Notes: generated by a model not told the origin, from the letters alone. DNA of 64,000 nucleotides from Ascarosepion bandense (GCA_037127315.1 JBBBDQ010001616.1:459501-523500); one strand, 5' to 3'; shown: positions 52,988 through 63,962, counted from the stretch's first letter. Numbers and translations are program-made.

Positions 52988-53040
52988 AAATCATTTGTTT
53001 CTGATGAAGGACCGAGGGCGGTCTGAAATATAAAATATAA
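52988..53040 (+). ncRNA. hammerhead-like motif, stem I uncertain
   Basis: CUGAUGA, then stem II GACCG-AGGG-CGGUC and GAAA, followed by AUAU/AUAU which could be stem III. The stem I partner of UUUGUUU is AAACAAA but 11 nt further on, so the fold is not strictly hammerhead. Confidence 0.35.
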
Positions 53041-53103
53041 TAATAGAAATAAACAAATACTGTCAAAAAAATACATTTTTAAACTCAAAACTTTTAAATA
53101 ATT

Positions 53104-53109
<6 letters not shown>

Positions 53110-53154
<45 letters not shown>
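53110..53154. repeat. (TA)n microsatellite
   Basis: TA run at the left edge of repeat H copy 4. Confidence 0.95.
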
Positions 53155-53310
53155 TCAGAAAAAATAAGGCCAGACGTTATAACGTGTCTGGCCTTAATTT
53201 TTCTGATATTGCTCTATATGTATTTATATACATAAATATTAAGAACTCTCTTAGAGAGTTATCCTACCACTGTATGTACGGGATACTCATTTGGATTCTT
53301 CTAAAAAATT
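53155..53310 (+). repeat. repeat H, copy 4
   Basis: AGGCCAGACGTTATAACGTGTCTGGCCT forms a 13-bp-arm hairpin (53169-53196). The shared GAACTCTCTTAGAGAGTTATCC and CTGTATGTACGGGATACTC blocks follow. Confidence 0.7.
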
Positions 53311-53313
53311 TTC

Positions 53314-53374
53314 TGTTGCTGAGGTGATGTGTTATCCCCCTTGGGGATCTTCATATCGAAATGGTCATTCAACA
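53314..53374 (+). ncRNA. hammerhead-like fold with altered core, copy 2
   Basis: As at 7045-7105: TGTTG/CAACA stem I, CTGAGGT core, ATCCCC/GGGGAT in stem II, GAAA, and TGGTCA as stem III (one G-U pair). It abuts (TA)n at 53388-53433. Confidence 0.5.
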
Positions 53375-53381
53375 TCATTGA

Positions 53382-53432
<51 letters not shown>

Positions 53433-53435
<3 letters not shown>

Positions 53436-53780
53436 TATTTGTAAACGAGTTATTACGCGAACTAGGTTTCTACCATGAGTGGTGTCTTCAGGTGATTTGC
53501 AATAACGTATTTTAGGCTTTACCGTTTTTTAAGAACGCTTACGTGAGCGTTCTTATCAAGACAAAAAAACAAAAAAAAAATAAGCTATTGCGAAACGTCT
53601 GAAGACGACTTGTGGCAGAACTCTAGGTCGCGTAATAACTAGTTTTAAAATGGAAAATATTTAAAGGTTCTACAATATAATTGTATTGAACACGTTTTAA
53701 ACAAATATGGACTGGTCTAATTTTATTATGACCAAAAACTAAGTAATTACACAATTATATAATACTGCTAGTCTCTACTG
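53433..53780. repeat. fold-back element with hammerhead cores
   Basis: Arms 53440-53505 and 53588-53650 are inverted copies (GAGTTATTACGCGAACTAGG versus CTAGGTCGCGTAATAACTAG). In the left arm, minus strand 53457-53494 has CUGAAGA, ACCA/UGGU, GAAA and CCUAG. A near-palindrome AAGAACGCTTACGTGAGCGTTC lies between. A tail TTGTATTGAACACGTTTT follows, shared with 61330 and 59240. Confidence 0.65.
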
Positions 53781-54040
53781 AGTCCAAAGACAGAGAGCTT
53801 GTCTGTTTTTTCTCATCCGTGTCGCAGACGGTACACCGAGTCCGGACTAGTTCGTTCCTTGCTACATGACTTGATATGCATCCAACACAGGACCGAGGAT
53901 AGATTTTTCTTCTTTCTTTTTTAGGCCTCTTTATATGCTGAATAAGCCTTACACTATCGCTTGTGAAGCTTTTTCTTTTGGTAGTTTTATAAGAAATGCA
54001 GGAATTTTAACAGGGAACAACAGTATCCTTATAAAAAGAC
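53781..54040. other. no gene recognised
   Basis: Mixed-composition sequence without repeat partners in this window. Confidence 0.4.
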
Positions 54041-54752
54041 TAGCAGTATAGCCCGGCCTTGCTCGAGTGAAATGAAAGCTTTAAAACTGAACCATGGCCC
54101 TGGAGCTCAGACATTTTGGACGTTGGCACGAAAGACTAAAAAGCAATAGTTGTTTCCAGTTAAAGCGAAACCGTAGACTGAAAGAAAAATAAATGGATGT
54201 AAGTCAAATTTTGATTTTCTGGTATCAATATCAAATAATTGTTTTCGTCGTAAACTGAATTTTGAATGCTAAATAAGTCCTCTGAGTAAATGGTATCATG
54301 ACTGAGACTAAGAACTACAATTATACCTATTAGAGCCAAACCAGAAGCAAAAACTAAAATATAAGGGCTGGAAAAAATACAGACATACAGGCAGATAAAC
54401 AGACACACACACACAAACATATTGCCTTATATATATATATATATATATAATCGATTTTCTGCAATATTGTAAGAGCTGCAGCCTTAAAACTTCTGAATAT
54501 CGTTTCTTATGTCTTTGTCTATGAGTGTATCAAATTTGATTAAAATCGGACCACTCCTTCTATAACTCGATTTTTTCGATTATCAATTTGCGATATTTAT
54601 CGGGGGTACCTCGACACAAAACCTAGCTAAGAACACTCGCAGACGCTTATAGTACAACTGTGTAAATTTTCGGTTCAGCCGTTTCGGAGACTATAGATAA
54701 CAGACACACACACACACACAGACAAAGTTCTATTTATAAATAAGTTTATATA
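54041..54752 (-). mobile_element. non-autonomous Helitron
   Basis: Minus strand copy of 1997-2715: 3' end CTAG at 54045 with GGCCGGGCTATACTGC beside it, 5' end ACTTATTTATAAATAGAAC at about 54750. Internal (TA)n at 54427-54450. No coding capacity. Confidence 0.75.
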
Positions 54753-54759
54753 ATCAAAA

Positions 54760-55126
54760 ATGCCAATTCAATACACATTATTTTCATAAACAAGACTGAA
54801 AAAATGAAAAGCACATGTAGAAAAAAAGGGTTTCCTATGAAAGAAAAAAATACACAAAACAAAAATGGCCTAAATGAACTGAAAAATAAATATAAATTTG
54901 ACATCTAGAGTAAAATAAAAAAATAACTGGAAAAAGACATTAAAGTACAAGGATATAAAATATTTAAAAAAAAAATTCACTAAAAACACCAGTGCAACAT
55001 ATTTAAAAATGTTAGACCAGAAAAATACGACACTAAAATGCTGGAAAGAGTGAAGGAAAACTGAAAAGGAAAACAAAATTTTGAAATAGCAAAACGATTC
55101 AATGTACAAATAAATATAAACGAATT
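54760..55126. other. AT-rich stretch, nothing recognised
   Basis: A-rich plus strand without ORF or repeat match. Confidence 0.5.
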
Positions 55127-55440
55127 CAGTCAGTCAGTTAAGTGCCATACGTGATACACGCTTGGGCGATCATGTCTCGAAAGAGACATGACTGACTGAG
55201 CAGAAGATTATCCTACATTAGGTTACCATTGCTTTCTGCCGTAGACTGGTTGCCGACCAAGGCTATAGAACCCAATCTGTCCTGTTATTTAACCCATAAC
55301 TGGAAGGAAGAGACGGATTAATACCTTTCCCAAGGGTATTTGTGTGTATGTGAATGTAAGGAATTTCAACTGGAATTCGAACTCGGCTCCCCGATTTCTC
55401 GTTCCGAGCCGATATCGAATGCACCACAACGCACATCCGT
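55127..55440 (-). mobile_element. tRNA-headed SINE, full length
   Basis: The most complete minus-strand copy. The head (complement 55365-55440) has A box TGGTGCATTCG-like and B box GAGTTCGAATTCC. The body has the palindrome around GAGACATG and ends GGCACTTAACTGACTGACTG. Confidence 0.85.
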
Positions 55441-55499
55441 AAACAAATTACTTAACTTAAACTTTTGCAGTCTTTGAAAAATAAATTAAACGTGGAAAC

Positions 55500-55800
55500 A
55501 GATGTGTAAACTTGAAAGCCGACTTTTACGTTGAGCATTCCGAACATAAGCGGGATTGGGCTATTATCTATTGACATCAAACGAGATTAGGCTCTTCGCA
55601 TAGCCACGTCTTAGTTTCTCTACGACTGAAATTAGAGAGTCCGACAAGCTCAGAGGATTGAATCGCTCCGACGAAAAATTCTTCTCTGAATAAGGATTTA
55701 ACTGATCCTCCCGACAAGGAGGGATGTCACACGAGAACGGTTTGTTAAGTGGGACATTACGAGCACGTACGTTTGGACAAGAATTTCCCTTAGACTCCCC
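55500..55800. repeat. unnamed repeat pair, member 1
   Basis: Shares ordered blocks with 56715-57060: GAGAGTCCG.CA, TTGAATCGCTCC, TCTTCTCTGAA and GCGGGATTGGGCT. Part lies on the minus-strand frame 55564-55893. Function unknown. Confidence 0.5.
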
Positions 55801-55825
55801 CAAAAAACAGGATCGGGTTCTTATA

Positions 55826-56415
55826 CCTAGAAAGTGTTCTAACAGGAGATGCAAAGTGCGACACAGAGATTCGAAGGCGAATTGGCATGGCAAAGGACAC
55901 GTTCCAGAAGCTGATTAAAGTGCTAACACACAGGAAATTTTCACTAGAAGCAAAGAAAAGAGTGCTGGATTGCTATGTGATGTCAGTTCTTCAATACGGC
56001 AGTGAATGCTGGACAATATCATCAAAAATGAGGACAAAACTGGAAGCAGCGGAAATGTGGTTCTACAGAAGGATGCTGCGGATATCGTGGACTGAGCATG
56101 CAAGCAACGATGAGGTGCTGGAAAGAATGGCAACAAAAAGGAAATTAATACTGAGCATCAGCAAGAGACAACTGAAGTTCCTGGGACATGCAATAAGGAA
56201 GGAGAGCTTGGAGAACCTGATACTGACTGGCCAGATAGAAGGAAAAAGAGACAGATGAAGGAAGTGGATAACATATTTACAGGGCCTGATCAGATGGATG
56301 ACGGAACGGGGGTTACGTGGTGCATCAGGAACAAATACACTAAGAGCCACAAGGGATAGGGAGACGTGGAGAAACATGATTGCTAACGTCCTGAAGGGAC
56401 AGGGCACAGAGAAGA
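55826..56415 (+). pseudogene. RTE LINE RT C-terminus
   Basis: A 123-codon plus-strand frame (55887-56258) with MAKDTFQKLIKVLTHRKFSL, KKRVLDCYVMSVLQYGSECW, AAEMWFYRRMLRISWTEHAS and LKFLGHAIRKESLENLILTG. It shifts afterwards into LIRWMTERGLRGA and RATRDRETWRNMIANVLKG. Upstream bases encode GDAKCDTEIRRRIG. This is the longest RTE frame in the window, but palm and endonuclease are missing. Confidence 0.9.
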
Positions 56416-56453
56416 AGAATATATATGCCAAGTGTTTATAAGAAATTATAATG

Positions 56454-56560
56454 TGGATATAAAGTGGGGGATCAAATCTATATTGTAATCAATATATAAA
56501 CTGGTCCCTCATTTTGTGACCATGTTAGTTTCTATACATTTATGTTCTAAATTTATGGGC
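56454..56560. repeat. hairpin linker family copy
   Basis: AAAGTGGGGGATCAAATC ... ATAAACTGGTCCCTCATTTTG resembles the linker of the composite SINEs, here free-standing. A further relative is at 62750-62820. Confidence 0.5.
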
Positions 56561-56705
56561 TTGAGCTTGTGGATGGCAGAACGGGGGTTGCGAGGTGTTA
56601 CAGGAGCAAACATACTAAGAGCCACAAGGGATAGGGTGACGTGGAGAACCATGATTGCCTACGTCCTGAAGGGACAGGGCACATAGAAGAAGAAGAAGAA
56701 GAAGA
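56560..56705 (+). pseudogene. RTE LINE extreme 3' end
   Basis: Plus-strand MAERGLRGVTG-like to RATRDRVTWRTMIAYVLKGQG, ending in (AAG)n. It is a second 3' end 290 bp after the first. Confidence 0.75.
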
Positions 56706-56714
56706 AGACTATGC

Positions 56715-57060
56715 TCCACGAACATAGCCTTGACTGGGTTACATTCCACCCAAAGACAGAGAGTCCGGCAGGGTCAACGGTTTGATTCGCTCCAACAAAC
56801 AAGTCTTCTCTGAACGGGTATTTACCCGTTCCATCCATAAGGAGTGTTGTGACACAGTGCCATTTTTTTACATGAGGCATTCCGAGCCGAAAACATTTCC
56901 GTAGAGCCCGCATAAGCAGGATTGGGCTTTTGTCTATTTACCCAAGATGTGACTCTCCCCTTCTACATAGCCTCGTTAGGCTTCCTCTCCGGCTGAAGTC
57001 AGGAAGCTGAACCGCCCTAAAGAACAATTCTTCCAAGAATCCATCTCGACGTTTCTCTGC
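56715..57060. repeat. unnamed repeat pair, member 2
   Basis: Partner of 55500-55800 in part, of balanced composition. Its minus-strand frame (56659-56913) reads PFREDLFVGANQTVDPAGLS. I do not recognise it. Confidence 0.45.
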
Positions 57061-57572
57061 GTCAGTATTTACGCTAGTCCACGTCATATGATGGTGAAGT
57101 GTGTGCATCCCCACGGCAAGAATGAAGTAACTGTCGGACTAAATACAGAAAATTGCATTGAAAATTGACTGCAAACTGTTTCTGCTTTGCTTCTAGAAGA
57201 AATATTCTTTTCTCAATGTTGATGTCATATTAAAGAAGTTCTATTAGTTAAGTAAACGTTTATTCATACTTATTTAGGTATGTCAATTTGCAAGAATATT
57301 TTAAAAAGTTTATTTAAATTGCATCACAAAAATATAACCAGACATGATAATTTTTTCAATAAAATTACACTTTTATTTTGTCTTCGGAAGTAGCAAGTTT
57401 TAGTATTGGTTCTAAGCTTTCGGCTCACATGACGTCATATGCCCACGTTACAAATTTACGAACAGCGTTTGCTATTTTTGGTAACTGATATTGTTGCTTA
57501 TTAAAGTTTTATGTCAACACAAGATAAAATCGTCGCTGATGGTGGGTTTTTTATGCTAACGTCCTTGTAAAC

Positions 57573-57760
57573 TCTCTGAAGATGGCTTATGTGAGTCGAA
57601 AGCATAGAACCACCTTAATAAAAAATTATTAAATGTTGGAGAAATTTTGTCTTTATTTTCACCTGAAATTAAAGCGAAAATACGATGTTTAGAACGGCTC
57701 ATGATTAAACATAATAGAAATTCATTGTCTCTTATATTTAACAGTATATGTTTAGAAAAA
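57573..57760 (+). pseudogene. PLE 5' end with hammerhead module
   Basis: Hammerhead module at 57573-57608: stem I UCU/AGA, core CUGAAGA complete, stem II GGCU..AGUC, GAAA (57598-57601), then GCAU where family consensus is GCUU. Downstream the frame reads SPEIKAKIRCLERLMIKHN and SLSLIFNSICLEK, the PLE RT N-terminus. A mirror fragment of the module is at 57410-57440 (minus). Confidence 0.65.
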
Positions 57761-58142
57761 GAAATATACATATATATAGAGAGACATTGCAGTGCTGGTG
57801 CTGTCTGAAGATGGCGCCAAGAAGAGAAGTTAGCGATTGTTTCATTTCCAGAAGGAGTATGTTGCTAAATGAATGGCCCGAAAAAATGCATGGATCTAAA
57901 AACACATTAGAAAATATATTTTAGAGTCATAAAATCCCGGATGATATTTTTACTATTCTTGACCAGCTCCTTTCTTATTTTCAAATTTCAGTTATAAGTC
58001 CTGAAAATTCCTGTTATGCGTTCGAAAAAAACGTTGGAAACTCGGTTGATATAAAACTCCTGAAGATCCCAAAAGATTGAAATCAATCATAATCTACTGA
58101 ATTCTAAAGAAAAATATTTCAAAGCTCTACATTATATATGTA

Positions 58143-58275
58143 CTAGCAGCATAGCCCGGCGTTGCTCGGATGTAATGAAAGCTTTAAAACTAATCCATGG
58201 TCCTGGAGCTCAGACTCAGCCTAAAGAATATTTGAAATAATAAAATAATTGCGACAATTTACCAATCGCACCTAG

Positions 58276-58324
<49 letters not shown>

Positions 58325-58456
58325 CTAGCAGCATAGCCCGGCGTTGCTCGGGTGTAATGAAAGCTTTAAAACTAATCTATGGTCCTGGAGCTCAGCCTCA
58401 GCCAAAAGAATATTTGAAATAATAAAATAATTGCGACAATTTACCAATCGCACCTA

Positions 58457-58506
<50 letters not shown>

Positions 58507-59026
58507 CTAGCAGTATAGCCCGGCGTTGCTCGGGTGTAATGAAAGCTTTAAAACTAATCCATGGTCCTGGAGCTCAGACTCAGCCTAAAGAATATTTGTG
58601 TAATGTTTACTGAGAATCGGATAAAAATTGTGGATTTGTGTTAAAGATATACAGACAGATAAACAGACACACACGCACACACACACAAAGGTCTTGCCTT
58701 TTATATATATATATTATCGATTTTCTGCATTATTGTAAGAACTGCAACCTTGAAACTTCTGAATATTGTTTCTTATGTCTTTGTCTATGAGTATATCAAA
58801 TTTGATTAAAATCGGATCACTCCTTCTATCACCCGATTTTTTCGATTATCGATTTTCGATATTTATCGTGGGTACCTCGATACAAAACCTAGCTAAGAAC
58901 ACTCACAGACGCTTATAGTACAACTGTGTAAATTTTCAAGAAAATCGGTTCAGCCGTTTTGAAGTCTATAGGTAACGGATACATACACAGACATACATAC
59001 ACACACATATACACACACAATGTTCC

Positions 59027-59030
<4 letters not shown>
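58143..59030 (-). mobile_element. Helitron with three tandem 3' ends
   Basis: Minus-strand CTAG ends at 58143, 58324 and 58507, each with GCCGGGCTAT-type sequence and the same adjoining block (TTTAAAACTAAT.., CTGGAGCTCAG). The first two are truncated by identical roughly 115-bp segments ending in (TA)n; the third continues to the Helitron 5' region (CTATAGACTTC near 58960). Confidence 0.8.
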
Positions 59031-59080
<50 letters not shown>

Positions 59081-59088
59081 GTGTGTAT
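59028..59088. repeat. (TA)n(TG)n microsatellite
   Basis: Replaces the 5' terminus of the Helitron. Confidence 0.95.
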
Positions 59089-59111
59089 TCAGAAATTCTG
59101 ACCTAAATATG

Positions 59112-59190
59112 TTATAATATCACCACAAATGTAGCTATTTTGTTTCCACACTATTTGTGTCTAAACAAAATAGTTACTTTTGTAGTGATA
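59112..59190. repeat. palindrome of hammerhead half
   Basis: ATCACCACAAATGTAGCTAT..CCACAC and its inverted copy around TATT. Sequence matches one half of the 618-672 motif twice, head to head, with the core lost. Confidence 0.6.
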
Positions 59191-59302
59191 ATATATCATT
59201 TATTTTTTAATTTTTGAATAAATATTATTAGCTCTACTTTGTATTGAGCACGTTTTTAAGAATAGTGTTTCTTTGGATAAGGAATATTTTTCTATCCATG
59301 CC

Positions 59303-59308
<6 letters not shown>

Positions 59309-59383
<75 letters not shown>

Positions 59384-59388
59384 TGTGT
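59309..59388. repeat. (TA)n(TG)n microsatellite
   Basis: TA then a long TG run. Confidence 0.95.
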
Positions 59389-59471
59389 GTTATTAAAAAA
59401 CATAATATGTCGGATTCAAAAATAAAATCTGTCGGCTTAAAAAATATAATCTGTGGGATATATATATCTGT

Positions 59472-59508
<37 letters not shown>

Positions 59509-59779
59509 CCCTTAGATATTTTCTATCTTGTCACTTACATCGTCGTTAATACACTTTCTGATATCGAAAAAAGCCGGCTGGTGATATTTAGTTACATGCG
59601 CGTATAAAAAAACCCTCTTCGTTTCGAGGCCCTATTAAAATCTCACGGGCCACGGCATTTATCCTAGAAGTATTCCAAATTAATGTAGTGGGGACACCCA
59701 TATGAATAATCTTCTCCATTGCAAACAGAATCCTGAACTTACGGACATGGACCCCAGGCATAATCCTAATTTTAACTTT

Positions 59780-60200
59780 TTTTTTTTTTTTTAATCATTT
59801 CACCCCGAGCAAGACAGAAACGCCACTGATGTGCAGGGGGTTACATAAATGTAAAAAGATTAATTAGAAAAGAGTGAGGAGTACAAGCTAGTTAGAAAGG
59901 AACAATAGAAAGCTGAGAAAGCAGGTGCAATGACAGATACATGGGCGGAGAGAAAGTGAAGATTATACAGGGGAGGGGAGAGAGCTAGAGTCCAGTGGTT
60001 AGTAGATGAGTATTAACTTTGCATTTAAATTTCTGGAGGTCGTAGCCGTCAGGAAAGCAAGAATACGGGAGCGAGTTCCACAGGCGGGAAGTGCGAGAGA
60101 GGAAGCTGCAGGAGTAGAATTGTCGTCTGCATTTGGCTAACCTGACTGTGAATGGGTGGGACCCAGTTGCCAGTCTGGTTGCACGCATTTCCTCGGTTGT
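59780..60200 (-). pseudogene. CR1/Jockey-like LINE C-terminus and 3' tail
   Basis: Minus strand: RATRLATGSHPFTVRLAKCR, SFLSRTSRLWNSLP, FPDGYDLQKFKCKVNTHLL, then the 3' UTR ending in a T-run (plus sense) at 59780. Only the last about 67 codons remain. Confidence 0.85.
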
Positions 60201-60505
60201 ACAAGAAAAATATATAAGCAGTCATTCTCTTTATCTTAGTCGATTCTTATCATCAATTGAGGTAACCTTTTCAATCTTCTCTCTCGGTCACTTTCTCCAT
60301 CTCTCTCTTCCTATCTACCTATATGCATCTGCTTCTGGCTATCTCAGTGTTTTTATCTACCTCGGCATGTTCATGACGATATCTATAAATGTTTATTTAC
60401 CAATAAATCTAAGTCTATTAGCATATTTCTTTTCCAGTTTGTTGTTATCTCATTCAGATAATCTTATATAGAATTTCTAAAAAATCACCTGAATTTTTAG
60501 AATTT

Positions 60506-60565
60506 CTCAAGAAGAAGCCAACATCATAATGGGCTGGCTTCGAAACACGAAAGTTTTGTGTAATG
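60506..60565 (+). ncRNA. decayed hammerhead-like motif
   Basis: CUCAAGA (core G5 changed), stem II GAAGCCA/UGGCUUC perfect 7 bp, GAAA (60542-60545), stem III ACAC/GUGU. Stem I does not pair. Flanked by the TTTGTATCGAGCAC tail found with other PLE-like repeats. Confidence 0.35.
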
Positions 60566-60715
60566 ATACTATGAATTTATAAAAACATAGTAACAACTAT
60601 TACAGTATAACGCTCTACATTTGTATCGAGCACTCTTTATAACAGTAAATGCATGAACAAAAGGTTAATAAACCTACGAGTTTAACAACTTAGTTACAAT
60701 ATATATATATATATA

Positions 60716-61050
60716 CATTTGAAATGAATTGTTTGAACATTATTTTTTATCGACACTCTTATTTAAGTAGATATTCTGTTTTTTTTAATTAAACAGTATT
60801 ATATATTTTTATCTACCGGCCTGATTATTTACGATTAATTGTTATTACGAAAATGTGTACCATTCGGCAGGATTCGAACCTGCGCCCCCTATTTACATAG
60901 GGGAAGCTACCATTTGATCTTAGACCGCAAGACCACGAATTTGTGTCATAGGCTTGATTAAAATCTTGTTTATAATTCGAGTATCGATAAAAAATAATGT
61001 TCAAACAATTCATTTCAAATTGTCGGTTGTTTATAACCAAGTATCGTTAA
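60716..61050 (-). mobile_element. tRNA-Leu-like SINE between inverted ends
   Basis: The minus-strand copy (60716-60950; B box complement GGATTCGAACC) is followed by an inverted scrap (60978-61022), so the roughly 40-bp sequence TTTGAAATGAATTGTTTGAA.. appears at both ends in inverted orientation. The locus thus looks like a short element with terminal inverted repeats. Confidence 0.7.
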
Positions 61051-61087
61051 AATATATATATATAATGTATATATATATAATATATAT

Positions 61088-61132
61088 ATATATATATCGC
61101 CTGAAGGTACCACTCATAGAAACTTAGGTAGC

Positions 61133-61202
<70 letters not shown>

Positions 61203-61416
61203 GCGACCTAAGTTTCTACTATGTGTGGTGCCTTCAGGCTATTTGCAAATCGCCTGACCACACCACTCATGGTATTAACATTAGTCGTGTAATAACTCGT
61301 TTACAAATGGAAAATATTCAAAAGATCTACAATATAATTGTATTGAACAATTATTAATACAAATATGCACTGGTCTAACCTTATTATGACCAGAAATGAG
61401 TAATTAAACAATCAAT

Positions 61417-61453
<37 letters not shown>

Positions 61454-61719
61454 TTGATTGATTGATTGATTAGTTTTTGGTCATAATAACATAAGAACAG
61501 TGCCCATTTGTATTAAAAAGTCAATATTACAATTAAAATTATATTGTAGAACTTTTGAATATTTTCCATTCTGCCACGCGAGCGTTAAAAAAAAATAGTT
61601 ACGTGTGCGTTCTTAAAATAATAAAATAAACGTTAAACGGTAAAATCAGTTACTGAAAATTCCCCGAAGACACTACTCATGGCAGAAACCTAGGTCGCGT
61701 GATAACTCATTTACAAATA

Positions 61720-61730
<11 letters not shown>
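61088..61730. repeat. large nested palindrome of fold-back family
   Basis: Two inverted copies of the 53433-53780 family meet at a (TA)n tract (61421-61451) within AATCAATCAATA/TTGATTGATTGATT. Hammerhead-like cores occur at 61094-61130 (CGC, CUGAAGG, GAAA, CUUAGGU) and 61668-61705 (CCGAAGA, GAAA, CCUAGGUC, GCG). Long (TA)n at 61136-61200. Confidence 0.65.
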
Positions 61731-61765
<35 letters not shown>

Positions 61766-61829
61766 CTCAGATTTTCTGTCTCTCTCTCTCTCTCCCCTCT
61801 ATTATATATATATATATATATATATATAG
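61723..61829. repeat. (TA)n, (CT)n, (TA)n
   Basis: TA run 61723-61763, CT run near 61779-61794, TA run 61804-61829. Confidence 0.95.
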
Positions 61830-61839
61830 GTTGCGATGG

Positions 61840-62570
61840 GTAAACTGTAGCCATTATATATTTTAATTTTCGCGCATGCGTTTTATTATCCCAACTGCAC
61901 GTTATAGTAGGGATAGTTGAATGCCGTCTGTGAAAAAAAACGCCCTGACGCAACACACTCTGCCAAACATTCGTCAACAGCATGCTGTGCTACTTGGCAT
62001 TCAACTCATAGGGTTTTTTCAGTTTTCTTATGTTTCTTAATGTTTTTGTTATTTTTTCATTTTTTTTTTTTTATATCTTTCTTACCGTTTTTGTCATTTC
62101 AGATAAACGTTTTAAAAATAAATAGTCCTTTGTCTGAGAAGTTTCAGCTTTCATAATAATTATTTAAGATTATTTAGCTCTATGTTATTCTCATCCTTAT
62201 TTCAAATATCGCATCTTCACGCGTCATAAAAAATATATCAAAATATCAGGTATTATATTGTGTTATATATTATGTATATTGTTATATTATTATATTATTG
62301 TGTTATATATTAATATATTGTTGTGTATTATATTGTATTATATATTAAAAATATATCAAATATCAGGTATTATATTATATTATATTAATATTAATATACT
62401 AAAATATCAAGTCACTACGTGATTGTTCGTCTTATGCCGAATCTATTTTAAAATGTTTAATATGTTTTTTATGTTTTTTATAAAATTTGTCAATTTTTTA
62501 TTGATGTTGAGTCGTTTGTTTTTGTTCATAGTACATCTTGTGTTTGTTATTTATATATACACTAGCAGTT
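61840..62570. other. AT-rich stretch, nothing recognised
   Basis: Includes TATTATATTG-type low-complexity DNA at 62250-62400. A short inverted or duplicated motif ATATCAAATATCAGGTATTATAT occurs twice. No gene. Confidence 0.5.
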
Positions 62571-62572
62571 TA

Positions 62573-62760
62573 GCCCATTTTCACTCGGGTAGTTTAAGGA
62601 ATGATAAGAATAAAAAACATATGATGAATTTACATAGCAAATGCTTACACAACGTCCACCCTCATCACTTTTATAGATATTGATAACAATATAGAATGTC
62701 TCTATTGAATTAGGGTGGATTGGGGAGGGGCAACATATATAGATATAGATAATTTAAAGT
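62573..62760 (-). mobile_element. Helitron-like 3' end
   Basis: ACTAGCAGTTTAGCCC..CGGG resembles the CTAG 3' terminus with its GC element but diverges inside. The block CTTACACAACGTCCACCCTC occurs at 62643 and again at 62971. Confidence 0.45.
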
Positions 62761-63036
62761 GGGGTGAGTGATTCTATATTATAATCAATACATAAACTGA
62801 TCTCTGACTTTGTGGGGTGATAATATATATTGTTCTACCCCTAATTTTTGGCTTTCTCAAAAATGTCAAGGTCTCGTTAGCGTTCTAAAATTTTGATCTA
62901 CATCTGAGCGCAACTCTCGTCGAGCTAGATCACAAAATGCAGACGCTAAGTCGAATCTATCAAACAAACAAATACTTACACAACGTCCACCCTCGTCACT
63001 TTCATAGATATAGATATGTGCGTGTGTAACACCCGT

Positions 63037-63068
63037 GATAGATAGATAGATAGATAATGAACAGTCTG

Positions 63069-63119
<51 letters not shown>

Positions 63120-63129
63120 GAACAGACTG

Positions 63130-63171
<42 letters not shown>

Positions 63172-63202
63172 GGAACAGTCTGAGATAGATAGATAGATAG
63201 AT

Positions 63203-63257
<55 letters not shown>

Positions 63258-63267
63258 GAACAGTCTG

Positions 63268-63314
<47 letters not shown>

Positions 63315-63324
63315 GAACAGACTG

Positions 63325-63375
<51 letters not shown>

Positions 63376-63391
63376 GAACAGACTGAGATAG

Positions 63392-63448
<57 letters not shown>

Positions 63449-63458
63449 GAACAGACTG

Positions 63459-63517
<59 letters not shown>

Positions 63518-63527
63518 GAAGAGACTG

Positions 63528-63586
<59 letters not shown>

Positions 63587-63596
63587 GAACAGACTG

Positions 63597-63651
<55 letters not shown>

Positions 63652-63661
63652 GAACAGACTG

Positions 63662-63724
<63 letters not shown>

Positions 63725-63783
63725 GAACAGTCTGAGATAGTTAGATAAATAGATAGATAGATAGATAATGAACAGACTGAGAT

Positions 63784-63825
<42 letters not shown>

Positions 63826-63844
63826 GAACAGACTGAGATAGATC

Positions 63845-63888
<44 letters not shown>

Positions 63889-63909
63889 TGATAGATAATG
63901 AACAGACTG

Positions 63910-63952
<43 letters not shown>

Positions 63953-63962
63953 GAACAGACTG

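Noticed and set aside
58064..58085. CUGAAGA..GAAA as a hammerhead
   Set aside because: Neither stem II nor stem III pairs convincingly.
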